A stretch of DNA of 50,452 nt from Candidatus Kryptoniota bacterium (GTDB lineage: Bacteria; Bacteroidota; Ignavibacteria; Kryptoniales; JAKASW01). Numbering within the stretch: the first letter of the stretch is position 1; every line of letters begins with the position of its first letter. The DNA lies in contig JAHECO010000029.1 of NCBI GenBank assembly GCA_024641705.1, positions 1 to 50,452 on the forward strand, given 5' to 3'. Below are positions 7,791-16,936 of this stretch, piece after piece. Under the pieces are notes generated by a model that saw only the letters and a list, made by a program, of their open reading frames with translations, ran no database searches and was not told where the DNA came from. Made by a program: the position numbers and the translations under genes.

Positions 7791-10577
7791 ATGAGTAAGG
7801 TAAAGTACGTTTATTTCTTCGGCGGCGGAAAGGCCGACGGGAAAGCCGAGATGAAGAATCTCCTCGGGGGAAAGGGGGCGAACCTCGCGGAAATGACCAA
7901 CATTGGTCTGCCCGTTCCTCCGGGATTCACCATCACGACGGAAGTCTGCACCTATTACTATGCCAACAAGAGAACCTACCCGAAGAGCCTGAAAGATGAC
8001 GTCGCAAAATCGATGAAGCGGCTGGAGGCGGCGGTCGGCGCGAAGTTCGGAGACCGGAATAACCCTCTCCTCGTCTCCGTAAGGTCCGGAGCGCGGGCGT
8101 CGATGCCGGGGATGATGGATACGATCCTGAACCTCGGAATAAACGACAACGTTGTCGAAGGCCTGGCAAAGAAGACAAACAACATGAGATTTGCATACGA
8201 TGCGTACAGGCGTTTCGTCCAGATGTACGGGGATGTGGTGCTCGGGCTTAAGCCGACACACAAGGACGAGATAGATCCGTTCGAGCTGATCATAGAGAAG
8301 AAGAAGAGGGAGAGGGGCGTTCACAACGACACAGAACTGACTGCTGAAGACTTGAAGGACCTCGTCGCGCAGTTTAAGAAAGCGATCAAGGAGAAAACCG
8401 GCCACGATTTTCCCGAAGATCCTATGCAGCAGCTCTGGGGCGCTATCGGAGCCGTGTTCGGGTCGTGGAACAACGACCGCGCGATCGCCTACCGGAAGAT
8501 GTACGATATCCCGGAATCGTGGGGAACCGCGGTCAGCGTCGTAGCGATGGTGTTCGGAAACATGGGCGAGTCCTCCGGAACCGGCGTCGCGTTTACCCGC
8601 GATCCTGCCACCGGGACTAACGCCTTCTACGGTGAGTATCTGATGAATGCGCAGGGAGAGGATGTGGTTGCAGGAATAAGAACCCCGATCCCAATCTCCG
8701 AGCTCAGGAAGGAAAACCAGAAAATATACGACCGCCTCGAGAAAATCCGCAAGACTCTGGAGAAGCATTACAAGGACATGAACGACATAGAGTTCACGAT
8801 CCAGGAAGGCAAGCTTTACATGCTCCAGTGCCGCGTCGGAAAGAGGACGGCGTTCGCCGCGATAAAGATGGCGGTTGACATGGTCGAGGAAGGGTTGATC
8901 AGCGAGAAGGAAGCCCTCAGCAGGATAGAGCCCGACCAGCTGAACCAATTGCTGCGTCCGGTTTTCGACCTGAAAGAGAAAGACGCGGCGGTGAAGGGCG
9001 ACAGGCTTCTTGCGAAGGGTCTCAACGCCGGCCCGGGTGCCGCCACCGGCCGGGTCGTCTTCAACGCTCCTGACGCCGAAGAATGGAACCGGCGCGGAGA
9101 AACGGTGATACTGACACGCATCGAGACCTCCCCGGAAGACATCAGAGGAATGGACGCCGCTGTCGGTATACTTACCGCCAGGGGTGGAATGACTTCGCAC
9201 GCCGCTCTTGTCGCGAGACAGATGGGCAAAGTCTGTGTGGCGGGTTTCTCGTCACTGGAGATCGACTATTCGACTCACACTATGAACGTCAACGGGAAGG
9301 CGATAAAGGAAGGCGACTGGATTTCGATCGACGGCACAACCGGTGAGGTCATCGAAGGGAAGGTCCCGACGAAGCCTTCGGAAGTTCTCCAGGTTCTCAT
9401 CGATAAGACGCTTGATCCGAAGGATGCCCCTGTTTACCAGGAGTTCGCCAAAGTCCTCAAATGGGCTGACAAATACAGGACGCTGAAAATTCGGACAAAC
9501 GCCGACCAGCCGGACCAGGCTTCGAACGCCGTCGCCTTCGGTGCTGAAGGCATCGGCCTTTGCAGGACCGAACACATGTTCTTCGGGGAAGGCAAGATCG
9601 GGCCGATGCGTGAGATGATCCTTGCCGACGGGCTCGAAGCGAGGAAAGCCGCGCTGGCAAACCTCCTTCCTCTTCAGCGTGCAGACTTCGAAGGCATTTT
9701 CAAAGCGATGGGTGGAAGGCCCGTTACGATAAGAACGCTTGACCCGCCCCTGCATGAATTCCTGCCGCATGAAGAGAAAGCGCAGAGAGAGCTTGCGGCC
9801 CAGATGGGAATCAGCTACGAAAAAGTGCACCAGCGAGTGGAAGACCTGCACGAATTCAACCCGATGCTCGGTTTCCGCGGATGCAGGCTCGGCATTATCT
9901 ATCCCGAGATAACCGAGATGCAGTCCCGAGCTATTTTCGAGGCTGCCGCGAACGTCCAGAAGCAGGGGACGAAAGTGGAGCCCGAAGTCATGATCCCACT
10001 CGTCGGCAACGTCAAGGAGCTGGAAAACCAGGCTGCGATTGTCAGAAAGGCTGCCGATGAGGTCATGAAGGAGTACGGCGTGAAGTTCAATTACCACGTC
10101 GGCACGATGATCGAGATCCCCCGCGGCGCAATCACCGCCGATGAAATAGCGAAGGTCGCCGAGTTCTTCAGCTTCGGAACAAACGACCTGACGCAGACTA
10201 CGCTCGGTGTGAGCCGCGATGACTCCGCAAGATTCCTGGTCCCCTACACCCAGAAGGAAATCTACGCGAAGGATCCTTTCGAAGTGCTGGATCGCGATGG
10301 AGTCGGCTCTCTCATGAAGATCGCCAAGGAGAAGGGCCGCTCGGTAAAGCCGGATCTCAAGCTCGGCATCTGCGGCGAGCACGGAGGTGACCCGTCGTCG
10401 GTTGAGTTCTGCCACATGATCGGCCTCAACTACGTTAGCTGTTCTCCATTCAGGGTTCCGATCGCGCGTCTGGCAGCAGCCCGCGCCGCGATGAAGTACC
10501 CCGTTACGGCTTCACCCGCGCTGAAGAAGGCTGCGAAGAAAACGGCCAGGAAAGCCGGGAAAAAATCGAAAAGGTAA
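7791..10577 (+). CDS. ppdK: Pyruvate, phosphate dikinase PPDK
   Basis: Enzyme of 928 residues that interconverts pyruvate, ATP and phosphate with phosphoenolpyruvate, AMP and pyrophosphate. It has the N-terminal ATP-grasp-type domain, the swivelling phosphohistidine domain with H470 in [11 protein letters not shown], and the C-terminal PEP barrel with C861 in [12 protein letters not shown] strong Shine-Dalgarno (GGAGGT) precedes the ATG. The protein is longer than the usual ~880 residues because of a C-terminal Lys/Ala-rich tail (about residues 910-928, ending [17 protein letters not shown]). It is the last gene before a strong hairpin and likely supports gluconeogenic or pyrophosphate-linked glycolytic carbon flow. 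Confidence 0.97.
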   Translation: MSKVKYVYFFGGGKADGKAEMKNLLGGKGANLAEMTNIGLPVPPGFTITTEVCTYYYANKRTYPKSLKDDVAKSMKRLEAAVGAKFGDRNNPLLVSVRSGARASMPGMMDTILNLGINDNVVEGLAKKTNNMRFAYDAYRRFVQMYGDVVLGLKPTHKDEIDPFELIIEKKKRERGVHNDTELTAEDLKDLVAQFKKAIKEKTGHDFPEDPMQQLWGAIGAVFGSWNNDRAIAYRKMYDIPESWGTAVSVVAMVFGNMGESSGTGVAFTRDPATGTNAFYGEYLMNAQGEDVVAGIRTPIPISELRKENQKIYDRLEKIRKTLEKHYKDMNDIEFTIQEGKLYMLQCRVGKRTAFAAIKMAVDMVEEGLISEKEALSRIEPDQLNQLLRPVFDLKEKDAAVKGDRLLAKGLNAGPGAATGRVVFNAPDAEEWNRRGETVILTRIETSPEDIRGMDAAVGILTARGGMTSHAALVARQMGKVCVAGFSSLEIDYSTHTMNVNGKAIKEGDWISIDGTTGEVIEGKVPTKPSEVLQVLIDKTLDPKDAPVYQEFAKVLKWADKYRTLKIRTNADQPDQASNAVAFGAEGIGLCRTEHMFFGEGKIGPMREMILADGLEARKAALANLLPLQRADFEGIFKAMGGRPVTIRTLDPPLHEFLPHEEKAQRELAAQMGISYEKVHQRVEDLHEFNPMLGFRGCRLGIIYPEITEMQSRAIFEAAANVQKQGTKVEPEVMIPLVGNVKELENQAAIVRKAADEVMKEYGVKFNYHVGTMIEIPRGAITADEIAKVAEFFSFGTNDLTQTTLGVSRDDSARFLVPYTQKEIYAKDPFEVLDRDGVGSLMKIAKEKGRSVKPDLKLGICGEHGGDPSSVEFCHMIGLNYVSCSPFRVPIARLAAARAAMKYPVTASPALKKAAKKTARKAGKKSKR

Positions 10578-10592
10578 GAAAACCGTAGTCCC

Positions 10593-10621
10593 GTCCCGGT
10601 CCCGCAACACGGGACCGGGAC
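10593..10621 (+). terminator. Strong hairpin after ppdK, terminator without U-tract
   Basis: A perfect 12-base-pair GC-rich stem (GTCCCGGTCCCG paired with CGGGACCGGGAC) with loop CAACA lies 15 bases after the ppdK stop. It is not followed by a run of T, so it may act as a transcript-end stabiliser or a Rho-independent terminator of the T-poor kind. It separates the smc-ppdK run from queA. Confidence 0.7.
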
Positions 10622-10649
10622 TTACGAAATCAAATAAAGGGATTAGGTA

Positions 10650-11690
10650 ATGATGAAACTAACAGACTTCAAGTACGCAGTTCCCCGCAATCTCGTTGCG
10701 AAGAATCCCGCGCAGCCGCGGGATCACGCCCGGATGATGGTGCTGGACCGGAAGACGCAGCAGATCGAAGACCGCGTCTTCCACGACATCGCCAGCTACT
10801 TCCAGAAGGGCGACTCGCTCGTCGTGAATGAGACCAAGGTCTTCCCGGCCAGGTTGCTTGGCAGAAAAGAAAAAACCAACGCGAAGATCGAGGTGCTGCT
10901 CCTCAGAGAGCTGAATCACGAGGAGGGAATATGGGATGTAGTCGTCGAACCGGCCCGGAAAGTCAGGATCGGAAACAAGATCTACTTCGACGACGAGAAG
11001 ATCCATGCGGAGGTTATCGACAATACAACGAGCCGCGGGAGAACAATCAAGTTCAACTACAAAGGCGATATCTACAAGATCCTCGATAAGATCGGACAGA
11101 TGCCGCTCCCGCACTACATAAAGCGCGACCCGACCGAGAAGGACAAGGAAGACTACCAGACCATCTACGCAAAGGTCGTCGGTGCCGTTGCCGCCCCCAC
11201 TGCCGGGCTCCATTTTACGAACCGGCTGTTCACGAGACTCCACAAGAAGGGGGTGAAGATTCTCCCGGTTGTGCTTCACATCGGCATCGGTACGTTCAGG
11301 ACGGTTGATGTCGAGGACCTGACCAAGCACAGGATGGACTCGGAATTTTACGAGGTCCCGCCCGAGACTGCGAAAGCTATAAACCAATCCATCGATTCAA
11401 AGAAACATGTCTTCGCTGTGGGGACGTCGGTCGTTAGAGTTCTTGAATCGAACGTCACAACGGACAACCACGTGAAAGCCGGAAGAGGGTGGACAGACAA
11501 GTTCATTTATCCTCCTTATGATTTCAAGATTGTCGACCATCTCGTGACGAACTTTCACCTTCCGGAAACGACGCTCATAATGCTCGTCAGCGCGTTCACG
11601 GGCCACGACTTCATGATGAAAGCTTACAAGAAGGCGATAAAAGACGACTACCGGTTCTATAGTTACGGCGACGCAATGCTTATACTGTAG
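10650..11690 (+). CDS. queA: S-adenosylmethionine:tRNA ribosyltransferase-isomerase QueA
   Basis: Enzyme of 346 residues that transfers and isomerises the ribosyl part of SAM onto 7-aminomethyl-7-deazaguanine in tRNA, giving epoxyqueuosine. Motifs include AVPRNLVAKNPAQPRDHARM at the N-terminus, IGQMPLPHYIKR, AAPTAGLHFT and the C-terminal VTNFHLPETTLIMLVSAF. Length matches the family. The start is one of two adjacent ATGs after an AAAGGGATTAGG stretch. No other queuosine gene is in the window. The stop is directly followed by the ispD ATG, so the two are probably co-transcribed. Confidence 0.96.
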   Translation: MMKLTDFKYAVPRNLVAKNPAQPRDHARMMVLDRKTQQIEDRVFHDIASYFQKGDSLVVNETKVFPARLLGRKEKTNAKIEVLLLRELNHEEGIWDVVVEPARKVRIGNKIYFDDEKIHAEVIDNTTSRGRTIKFNYKGDIYKILDKIGQMPLPHYIKRDPTEKDKEDYQTIYAKVVGAVAAPTAGLHFTNRLFTRLHKKGVKILPVVLHIGIGTFRTVDVEDLTKHRMDSEFYEVPPETAKAINQSIDSKKHVFAVGTSVVRVLESNVTTDNHVKAGRGWTDKFIYPPYDFKIVDHLVTNFHLPETTLIMLVSAFTGHDFMMKAYKKAIKDDYRFYSYGDAMLIL

Positions 11691-12377
11691 ATGTCACGTA
11701 GAATCGGCGTAATAATTCCTGCGGCGGGCGCGGGGAAGCGTCTCGGCGGAGTCTCCAAGCCCCTGATAGAGATAGGCGGCAAGCCGGTTATCCTCAGACT
11801 TATCGGTCTCTTCGCCGGCCTGCCGGATGTTCACCGAGTCTGCATAGCAGTGCCTTCGGTGGGTGTCGCTGACTTCAATCGGGTAATCGAGACCTCGGGT
11901 TTCCGTGAATTGACGGAGATCGTGGAAGGCGGTGCCGAACGCCCTCAGTCGGTGAGGAATGCTTTTATGTCGATCAGACGGCTTCTATCCGATGACGATC
12001 TCGTTTGTATTCACGATGCCGCGAGACCGCTCCTTTCCGGCGAAGACCTCAACGGGGTCGTGGCGGCAGCATGGGAACATGGTGCGGCTCTTCTCGCATC
12101 TAAGGTTAAGGATACGCTGAAAGTGGTAAACGCAGGGAGTTTCTGTGAATCTACCATTGACCGCTCAAAGATATTTGCCGCCCAAACGCCTCAGGTCATG
12201 AGGGCCGGCCTTTTGTCAAAGGCCTATGGAAATGTGGAAGACCTCTCGGATGTCACCGATGAGATAATGCTCATGGAGAGAATCGGCGTGAAAGCCTTCG
12301 TCGTGGAACCCCGCCACCCCAATCTCAAGATCACCACGTCAGAGGATCTGGACCTCCTCCGGAAGATCATTTCTTGA
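11691..12377 (+). CDS. ispD: 2-C-methyl-D-erythritol 4-phosphate cytidylyltransferase IspD
   Basis: MEP-pathway enzyme of 228 residues that makes CDP-methylerythritol from MEP and CTP for isoprenoid synthesis. The nucleotide-binding N-terminus IIPAAGAGKRLGG is clear, though the usual PKQ is replaced by SKPL. GGAERPQSVRNA (near 83-94) and HDAARPLLS are also diagnostic, as is the C-terminal TDEIMLMERIG. The ATG abuts the queA stop. The last 11 bases overlap the end of a convergent gene on the other strand, so no terminator fits between them. Confidence 0.95.
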   Translation: MSRRIGVIIPAAGAGKRLGGVSKPLIEIGGKPVILRLIGLFAGLPDVHRVCIAVPSVGVADFNRVIETSGFRELTEIVEGGAERPQSVRNAFMSIRRLLSDDDLVCIHDAARPLLSGEDLNGVVAAAWEHGAALLASKVKDTLKVVNAGSFCESTIDRSKIFAAQTPQVMRAGLLSKAYGNVEDLSDVTDEIMLMERIGVKAFVVEPRHPNLKITTSEDLDLLRKIIS

Positions 12378-13035
12378 TATACTTCGCGCTCAGATAGTCG
12401 GAAGGTAGTGCGTTTCTGCCGTCACTGAGAGCGCGGCCGAATTCCTGCCCCAGGCTGTTCGCAAACAAATCCCTCGGATCCGCAGCCGTGTCCAGTTTCA
12501 GGGCCACCTCTCCTTTCTCGACAAACTTGCCCACGGCCTCCGGGATCGGCCTCGCACCCGACTCGTATGTGAGGTATGCCGAACCGAAGAAGTGGACGAG
12601 CTTATCACTGTCACCCCACTTGTCCTGCGGCGAGTCGGGAAATATATACCTCGGCAGCTTATCGATGCGGGTGGCTGCGCCTGCGGAATCTTCAGCAGGG
12701 AGCGGAAGCGTCACGATTCCCAGGAGCGGAAAGGTTGGCTTTATGTCCGTCCGATTGAGTACCGCGATGGATGCCGCAAGGAGTGCCGTGCTTACATGAC
12801 GGCGTGAGAGTTCCATGGCCTTCAGATATATCAAGTCTATATCGTGTAGCTCCGACTCCCGGTCGTGGCTGACGGGTGGAAGTTCCGTCCTGATGTAGGT
12901 CCGCAGATCCCTGGTAACGCTGAATACGGGAGGTTCAAAGATCTTTCGCAGGAAGTCAAACTGAGCGTGCGCCTTCCCGGTAAAAGAGAAGAGCAAAGCT
13001 GCTGTGGCGAAGATCTGAACCGCGCGGAACTTCAA
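12367..13035 (-). CDS. Secreted protein of unknown function (YfiM/VanZ-reminiscent motif)
   Basis: Protein of 222 residues with a clear N-terminal signal peptide ending near AHAQ (residue 25), so it is likely periplasmic or outer-membrane associated. I do not recognise the family with certainty. The stretch DKLVHFFGSAYLTY near residues 141-155 recalls the DK-x2-H-F pattern seen in YfiM-type (DUF2279) and VanZ-like proteins; a conserved-looking LGQEFGRALSDGR follows. The ATG overlaps the stop of the upstream carboxyltransferase gene by four bases, so both are expressed together. Its 3' end overlaps convergent ispD by 11 bases. Confidence 0.75.
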   Translation of the reverse strand: MKFRAVQIFATAALLFSFTGKAHAQFDFLRKIFEPPVFSVTRDLRTYIRTELPPVSHDRESELHDIDLIYLKAMELSRRHVSTALLAASIAVLNRTDIKPTFPLLGIVTLPLPAEDSAGAATRIDKLPRYIFPDSPQDKWGDSDKLVHFFGSAYLTYESGARPIPEAVGKFVEKGEVALKLDTAADPRDLFANSLGQEFGRALSDGRNALPSDYLSAKYIKK

Positions 13036-14699
13036 GTCTGAATTACGCCGACGTTAAAATGCTGAAAGTTTGAGTTGCTATTCGCGATTTGAATGCCGAG
13101 TGAGATAAACTCTCTTGTGTCCTTCGGATCGATTATCTCGTCTACCCATAGTCTCGAAGCCGCGTACGTCGGATCCATTTCGGTCTCGTAGCGGTCCTGT
13201 ATTTCCTGAAGGAGCTTTGACTGATCCTCTTTTGTAATCTTCCTGCCGTCCCGTTCCATTTGCTGCAGCTTGATGCTGAGAAGCGTCTGGCTTGCTTGGT
13301 CGCCCCCCATGACCGCTATCCTCGCGGAAGGGAAGGCGAAGATGAGCCGGGGGTCGTATGCCTTTCCGCACATCGCGTAGTTCCCGGCGCCGAAGCTGTT
13401 CCCGACAATGAATGTCAGCTTTGGCACAGTTGAGTTGGAAACTGCGTTTACCATCTTTGCACCGTCCTTTATGATCCCGCCTCTTTCGGCTCTTGTCCCA
13501 ACCATGAAACCTGTCACGTCCTGGAAGAATACGAGCGGAATCCTCTTCTGGTTACAATTCATGATAAACCGTGCCGCCTTGTCGGCGCTGTCGGAATAGA
13601 TGACTCCGCCTATTTGCATCTCGGAAGAATTGTCCGGCCGTTTGGACCTGACAGTCGTACGCTGGTTGGCGACGATTCCCACGGCCCAGCCGTCGACCCT
13701 GGCATACGCACAAATGATCGACTTACCGTAGCCTGCCTTGTATTCGTCGATTTCGCTGTCATCGACTGTTCTCGCCAGCACCTCGTACATATCGTAAGGT
13801 TTCGTCCGGTCTGCCGGGATTATCCCGAATATCTCGACGGGATCGAACCTCGGAGGCTTTGCCGCGATCCTGTCAAAGCCAGCCGCCGGGGGAGCGCCCA
13901 TCTCCGACACAAGATTGCGGATGAGGCTCAGCGCCTCCGCATCCGATTTCACCGAATAGTCGGTGATTCCTGAAATTGAAGAATGTGTTTCGGCTCCGCC
14001 GAGTTTCTCTACGTCGGTGTCTTCGCCGATTGCGGCTTTGACAAGATAGGGCCCCGCCAGAAAAACGCTTCCCGTGCCCTCGACGATTATCGACTCGTCG
14101 CTCATTATGGGAAGGTAAGCTCCCCCCGCCACACACGGTCCCATGACGGCGGCGATTTGCGGGACACCGAGCGAGCTCAGCATGGCGTTGTTGAAAAAGA
14201 TTCTGCCGAAGTCATCCTTGTCCGGGAATATTTCGGATTGCATCGGAAGGAACACTCCGGCCGAATCGACGAGGTAGATTATGGGGATCCTGTTCTGTAT
14301 TGCGATCTCCTGGGCGCGAAGGTTCTTCTTAATCGTGATAGGGAAGTAAGCTCCAGCTTTGACTGTCGAATCGTTTGCGACGATGACGACGCTTCTCCCG
14401 TGGATCGTCCCTATTCCTGTAACAATGCCGGCCGAGGGAGCGCCGCCGTGTTCCTCGTACATGCCGAGTGCAGCAAATGTTCCCAGTTCGTGAAAACGGG
14501 AGCCGCTGTCGATGAGGTTATAGACGCGCTCGCGGGCCAGCATTTTGCCGCGCTTCTTCTGACGCGCTGCTGCCGCTTCTCCGCCTCCACTGCGGATGAC
14601 GTCGGCCTGCACCTTCAGCTTCCGAAGCAGACCCTTGTTAGTTTCCTCGTTCGTGTTGTAGTGTGTGTCGTGTTGGATCCTACTCCCGAAGTGTTTCAT
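13032..14699 (-). CDS. Acyl-CoA carboxylase, carboxyltransferase (beta) subunit, methylcrotonyl/propionyl-CoA type
   Basis: Carboxyltransferase of about 555 residues that moves the carboxyl group from biotin to an acyl-CoA. The N- and C-terminal crotonase-fold halves are complete. LVDSAGVFLPMQ, EIFPDKDDFGRIFFNNA and LGGAETHSSISG resemble methylcrotonyl-CoA carboxylase beta subunits most; propionyl-CoA use cannot be excluded. The ATG at 14699 has AAGGAA six bases upstream; a longer frame from 14777 adds an unlike N-terminus. No biotin carboxylase or biotin carrier gene is adjacent, so partners must lie elsewhere. It probably serves branched-chain amino acid or propionate metabolism. Confidence 0.9.
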   Translation of the reverse strand: MKHFGSRIQHDTHYNTNEETNKGLLRKLKVQADVIRSGGGEAAAARQKKRGKMLARERVYNLIDSGSRFHELGTFAALGMYEEHGGAPSAGIVTGIGTIHGRSVVIVANDSTVKAGAYFPITIKKNLRAQEIAIQNRIPIIYLVDSAGVFLPMQSEIFPDKDDFGRIFFNNAMLSSLGVPQIAAVMGPCVAGGAYLPIMSDESIIVEGTGSVFLAGPYLVKAAIGEDTDVEKLGGAETHSSISGITDYSVKSDAEALSLIRNLVSEMGAPPAAGFDRIAAKPPRFDPVEIFGIIPADRTKPYDMYEVLARTVDDSEIDEYKAGYGKSIICAYARVDGWAVGIVANQRTTVRSKRPDNSSEMQIGGVIYSDSADKAARFIMNCNQKRIPLVFFQDVTGFMVGTRAERGGIIKDGAKMVNAVSNSTVPKLTFIVGNSFGAGNYAMCGKAYDPRLIFAFPSARIAVMGGDQASQTLLSIKLQQMERDGRKITKEDQSKLLQEIQDRYETEMDPTYAASRLWVDEIIDPKDTREFISLGIQIANSNSNFQHFNVGVIQT

Positions 14700-14845
14700 G
14701 ACGTTTCCTTGCATTTTTTCCGGCGCAGGTAGCGGCAGACAGCCGGAGACTTTCGACGCTTCGCTGTTGTGGATCATGCTGTTGCGAGGCCTTCATGGAA
14801 CAGAAGGCGGCGCGCCGGTGGAAAGCCGCGCCTGCATCTGCGCTG

Positions 14846-14859
14846 CAATAACGTTATTG
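14846..14859. promoter_or_regulatory. Perfect 14-base palindrome, possible operator
   Basis: CAATAACGTTATTG is a perfect palindrome about 150 bases upstream of each of the two divergent start codons. AT-rich palindromes of this length are typical of dimeric repressor sites. A chance 14-base perfect palindrome in about 300 bases is unlikely (order of 2%). No regulator gene is adjacent, so the factor is unknown. Confidence 0.45.
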
Positions 14860-14966
14860 AATATGGGGCCATTTTTCAAGAACAGATCTGGAGCCGTTGT
14901 GCGGTCGAAGGGGTAGCCAGACCTCATAAGGCCTCGGACCGCCGGTTCTTAGGTCGATAGTGTTCA

Positions 14967-14997
14967 TTGACATTCTGGACTCCTCTCTCTATATTTG
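14967..14997 (+). promoter_or_regulatory. Consensus promoter for M23-bactofilin(-atp) run
   Basis: TTGACA at 14967-14972, a 17-base spacer and TATATT at 14990-14995 form a near-perfect housekeeping promoter. The bases TATATTTG (14990-14997) also fit the Bacteroidota TAnnTTTG element. The predicted transcript start near 15002 leaves only about seven bases before the ATG at 15009, so the message is almost leaderless. This argues against the in-frame TTG at 14967 being the start codon. Confidence 0.75.
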
Positions 14998-15008
14998 TAC
15001 TCGTTAAC

Positions 15009-15887
15009 ATGCAACACAAATCTCTGCACGATAAGACGGCGTCAGCAAAGCTGACGTTTGTTGTATTATCCGATACAGAGAAGCCGTCACGGAGTTTCAA
15101 AGCGTCCAGGTTGCAGCTGGCGCTCATCGTTCTTTTTGGAATTGGAGCAATCGGGGCGCTCAGCGTGGTTGTACTGATAAATACTCCCCTCGGCAAGCTG
15201 ATCCTGCCGTCGTACTTCAGCACCCAGGAAGAGCAATTGCAGAAGATCCGGGTGCTGGAATCAAAGGTCGATTTGGTCCAGCGGCAATTGACCTACCTGA
15301 CAGCTTACAACATAAAACTAAGAAGTGCGCTGGGTGACACGATGACCAGCGATGCCGGCACTCAGGAAACGAGGGAGCAGCCGATCACAGCGAGCAAGCT
15401 GTCCCCGGAGGAGAAGGCGGGAGAAGAAGGGGCAAACGCCTACACACAGCCTTTGCAAACACAGCCGCCGGCATCTTATGCCCTTGCGCAGTTGAGAGGA
15501 GCCGGACAGGATATTTTTCCGCTGATGATGCCGGTACAAGGATTCGTGACGAGAGGCGTCAACTACCCGATACAGCACTACGGCATCGATATCTCTGCCC
15601 AGGTGGGAGAACCCGTCGTGGCCCCCGCACCCGGCGAAGTGGTCTTTTCGGACTGGACGCTTACGGGAGGGAATACGGTCATCATAGCTCATCCGGGAGA
15701 TTTCATGACTGTGTACAAGCACTGTGAACGCATTCTAGTCCCGGTCGGCGCGGAAGTATCGAGAGGCGAGGCAATAGCACTCGTCGGTTCAACGGGCACG
15801 ACCAGCACCGGTCCGCATCTTCATTTTGAATTGTGGCATGATGGAAAGAATTTGAATCCAGAGAACTACTTACTAACAAAGAACTGA
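15009..15887 (+). CDS. M23 (LytM-type) metallopeptidase, membrane anchored
   Basis: Cell-wall endopeptidase or regulator of about 292 residues. A single transmembrane helix (about residues 38-60) is followed by a short coiled coil and a low-complexity linker. The C-terminal M23 domain keeps all zinc ligands: H190 and D194 in HYGIDIS and H272 in HLHF, with H270 before it, so it should be active in the periplasm. The start was placed at ATG 15009 because the only earlier in-frame start is the -35 box of the promoter. A bactofilin gene begins one base after the stop; M23-bactofilin pairs are a recurrent cell-shape module. Confidence 0.88.
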   Translation: MQHKSLHDKTASAKLTFVVLSDTEKPSRSFKASRLQLALIVLFGIGAIGALSVVVLINTPLGKLILPSYFSTQEEQLQKIRVLESKVDLVQRQLTYLTAYNIKLRSALGDTMTSDAGTQETREQPITASKLSPEEKAGEEGANAYTQPLQTQPPASYALAQLRGAGQDIFPLMMPVQGFVTRGVNYPIQHYGIDISAQVGEPVVAPAPGEVVFSDWTLTGGNTVIIAHPGDFMTVYKHCERILVPVGAEVSRGEAIALVGSTGTTSTGPHLHFELWHDGKNLNPENYLLTKN

Positions 15888-15888
15888 C

Positions 15889-16254
15889 ATGGCTAAAGAA
15901 GAAGCACAGATCAACATAGTCGCGCACGGCACGCGCTTCGAGGGAAAAGTCACGAGCCCCGGAAGTTTGAGAGTCGATGGCCAGGTAAATGGAGATGTCT
16001 CTCTTACAGGCGACCTGGTTATCGGAGCCAACGGCGAAATCAACGGTAACATAGATGCGCAGACCGTGACGGTCGGCGGGAAGATTACCGGGAACATCGT
16101 TGCGAAGGCGAAGCTGGTACTCGAGAACAAGGCGAGAATAAAAGGCGACATACGCGCTTCCAAACTGGTTATCGATGAGGGTGCCGTGTTCGACGGCAAG
16201 TGTGAGATGAGCGGAGACAGGCGGCCGGACCAGAAGAGCGAGCTCTTCAGGTGA
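15889..16254 (+). CDS. Bactofilin, polymer-forming cytoskeletal protein
   Basis: Small cytoskeletal protein of 121 residues. The core from about residue 15 to 105 is a run of hydrophobic/glycine turns (GSLRVDGQVNGDV, GEINGNIDAQTVTVGG, KARIKGDIRAS) typical of the bactofilin beta-helix. Bactofilins polymerise without nucleotide on the inner membrane and recruit cell-wall enzymes. It directly follows an M23 peptidase gene, the classic partner. The tail (about residues 108-121) is charged. The next gene, an ATPase accessory gene, starts four bases later. Confidence 0.93.
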   Translation: MAKEEAQINIVAHGTRFEGKVTSPGSLRVDGQVNGDVSLTGDLVIGANGEINGNIDAQTVTVGGKITGNIVAKAKLVLENKARIKGDIRASKLVIDEGAVFDGKCEMSGDRRPDQKSELFR

Positions 16255-16257
16255 GCC

Positions 16258-16521
16258 GTGCCCGGTATCAAGAAGAAGCGTAGTTTTGGAGAGAGTTTAG
16301 GTGAGACGTATAGGCAGCTTGGACCCTATATGGGACTCGGTACAGAGTTGGCTGCGTCTGTTGTCGGTATGCTTTTGGTCGGCTACTTTCTTGACCAGCA
16401 TTTCAATACATCGCCGTGGTTGCTCCTGACAGGAGCACTTGTTGGAATGATCGGCGGTTTCTACAATTTTTTCAGAGAAGTACAAAAGTTAGGTAAGATT
16501 GGCACGAGGAAAAGAGGCTGA
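16258..16521 (+). CDS. AtpZ/AtpI-type small membrane protein (F0F1 ATPase accessory)
   Basis: Protein of 87 residues with two transmembrane helices (about 24-43 and 51-73) joined by a short loop with DQHFNTSPW, the pattern of the AtpZ/AtpI-type subunits found ahead of atpB. YRQLGPYMGLGTELAAS precedes the first helix. Such proteins assist c-ring assembly or ion handling. The start is GTG, four bases after the bactofilin stop. Its end overlaps the next gene if that gene begins at TTG 16499. Confidence 0.82.
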   Translation: MPGIKKKRSFGESLGETYRQLGPYMGLGTELAASVVGMLLVGYFLDQHFNTSPWLLLTGALVGMIGGFYNFFREVQKLGKIGTRKRG

Positions 16522-16936
16522 GCTCCCGCTCCAAGCGATGCGTCGGAAGATGGTCAAAACTGTTTCGGCCGTCGTCATTGCTTGCGGGTTTGTTTCGGCT
16601 CTCGTGATCTGGAAGTACGGCACGGGTGATTTTGCAGGGTCGTATTTACTGGGCGCGCTGCTGGGAGTCCTGAACGGTGTGATCGGATTCCTTACCATCG
16701 AGAAGTTCATCGATAGGAGCGCGATCGTCTTTCTGAAAGGAGTATTCCTCGGAATGGGTGTGCGGCTCGCACTCCTTCTCGGAGTCTTCGTGCTGCTTAT
16801 CGAAGTGGCTCACGTACATATCGTCGGTTTGGTAAGCGGTCTATTGATATTCTACTTCACTATGACCATTCTCGAGGTAATTTTCCTGAATAAAAGGATC
16901 GAATTAAGAAAGGCAATGAAAGCGAACAAGCAGTGA
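16499..16936 (+). CDS. AtpI-like ATP synthase membrane accessory protein
   Basis: Hydrophobic protein of up to 145 residues with about four transmembrane helices, positioned directly ahead of atpB, where FCB genomes carry a poorly conserved ATP synthase subunit I. Function is inferred from position and topology. The TTG start at 16499 has a TTAGGTAAGA stretch before it; an ATG at 16538 would give 132 residues and would still include the first helix. Its stop overlaps the GTG start of atpB. Confidence 0.7.
   Translation: MARGKEAELPLQAMRRKMVKTVSAVVIACGFVSALVIWKYGTGDFAGSYLLGALLGVLNGVIGFLTIEKFIDRSAIVFLKGVFLGMGVRLALLLGVFVLLIEVAHVHIVGLVSGLLIFYFTMTILEVIFLNKRIELRKAMKANKQ

Larger units (their letters stand above)
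14700..15008. other. Divergent intergenic region between carboxyltransferase and M23 peptidase genes
   Basis: This 309-base stretch has no convincing gene. It holds a perfect 14-base palindrome (14846-14859), a GGCGCG/CGCGCC inverted pair (14809-14832) and a consensus promoter facing right (14967-14997). I found no tRNA or known riboswitch pattern in it. Regulation of the leftward carboxyltransferase most likely also resides here. Confidence 0.6.

Noticed and set aside
7761-10415. Two long reverse-strand open frames (479 and 387 codons) across ppdK
   Set aside because: Antisense to an intact PPDK gene with conserved active sites. No independent start signal or homology pattern is visible.
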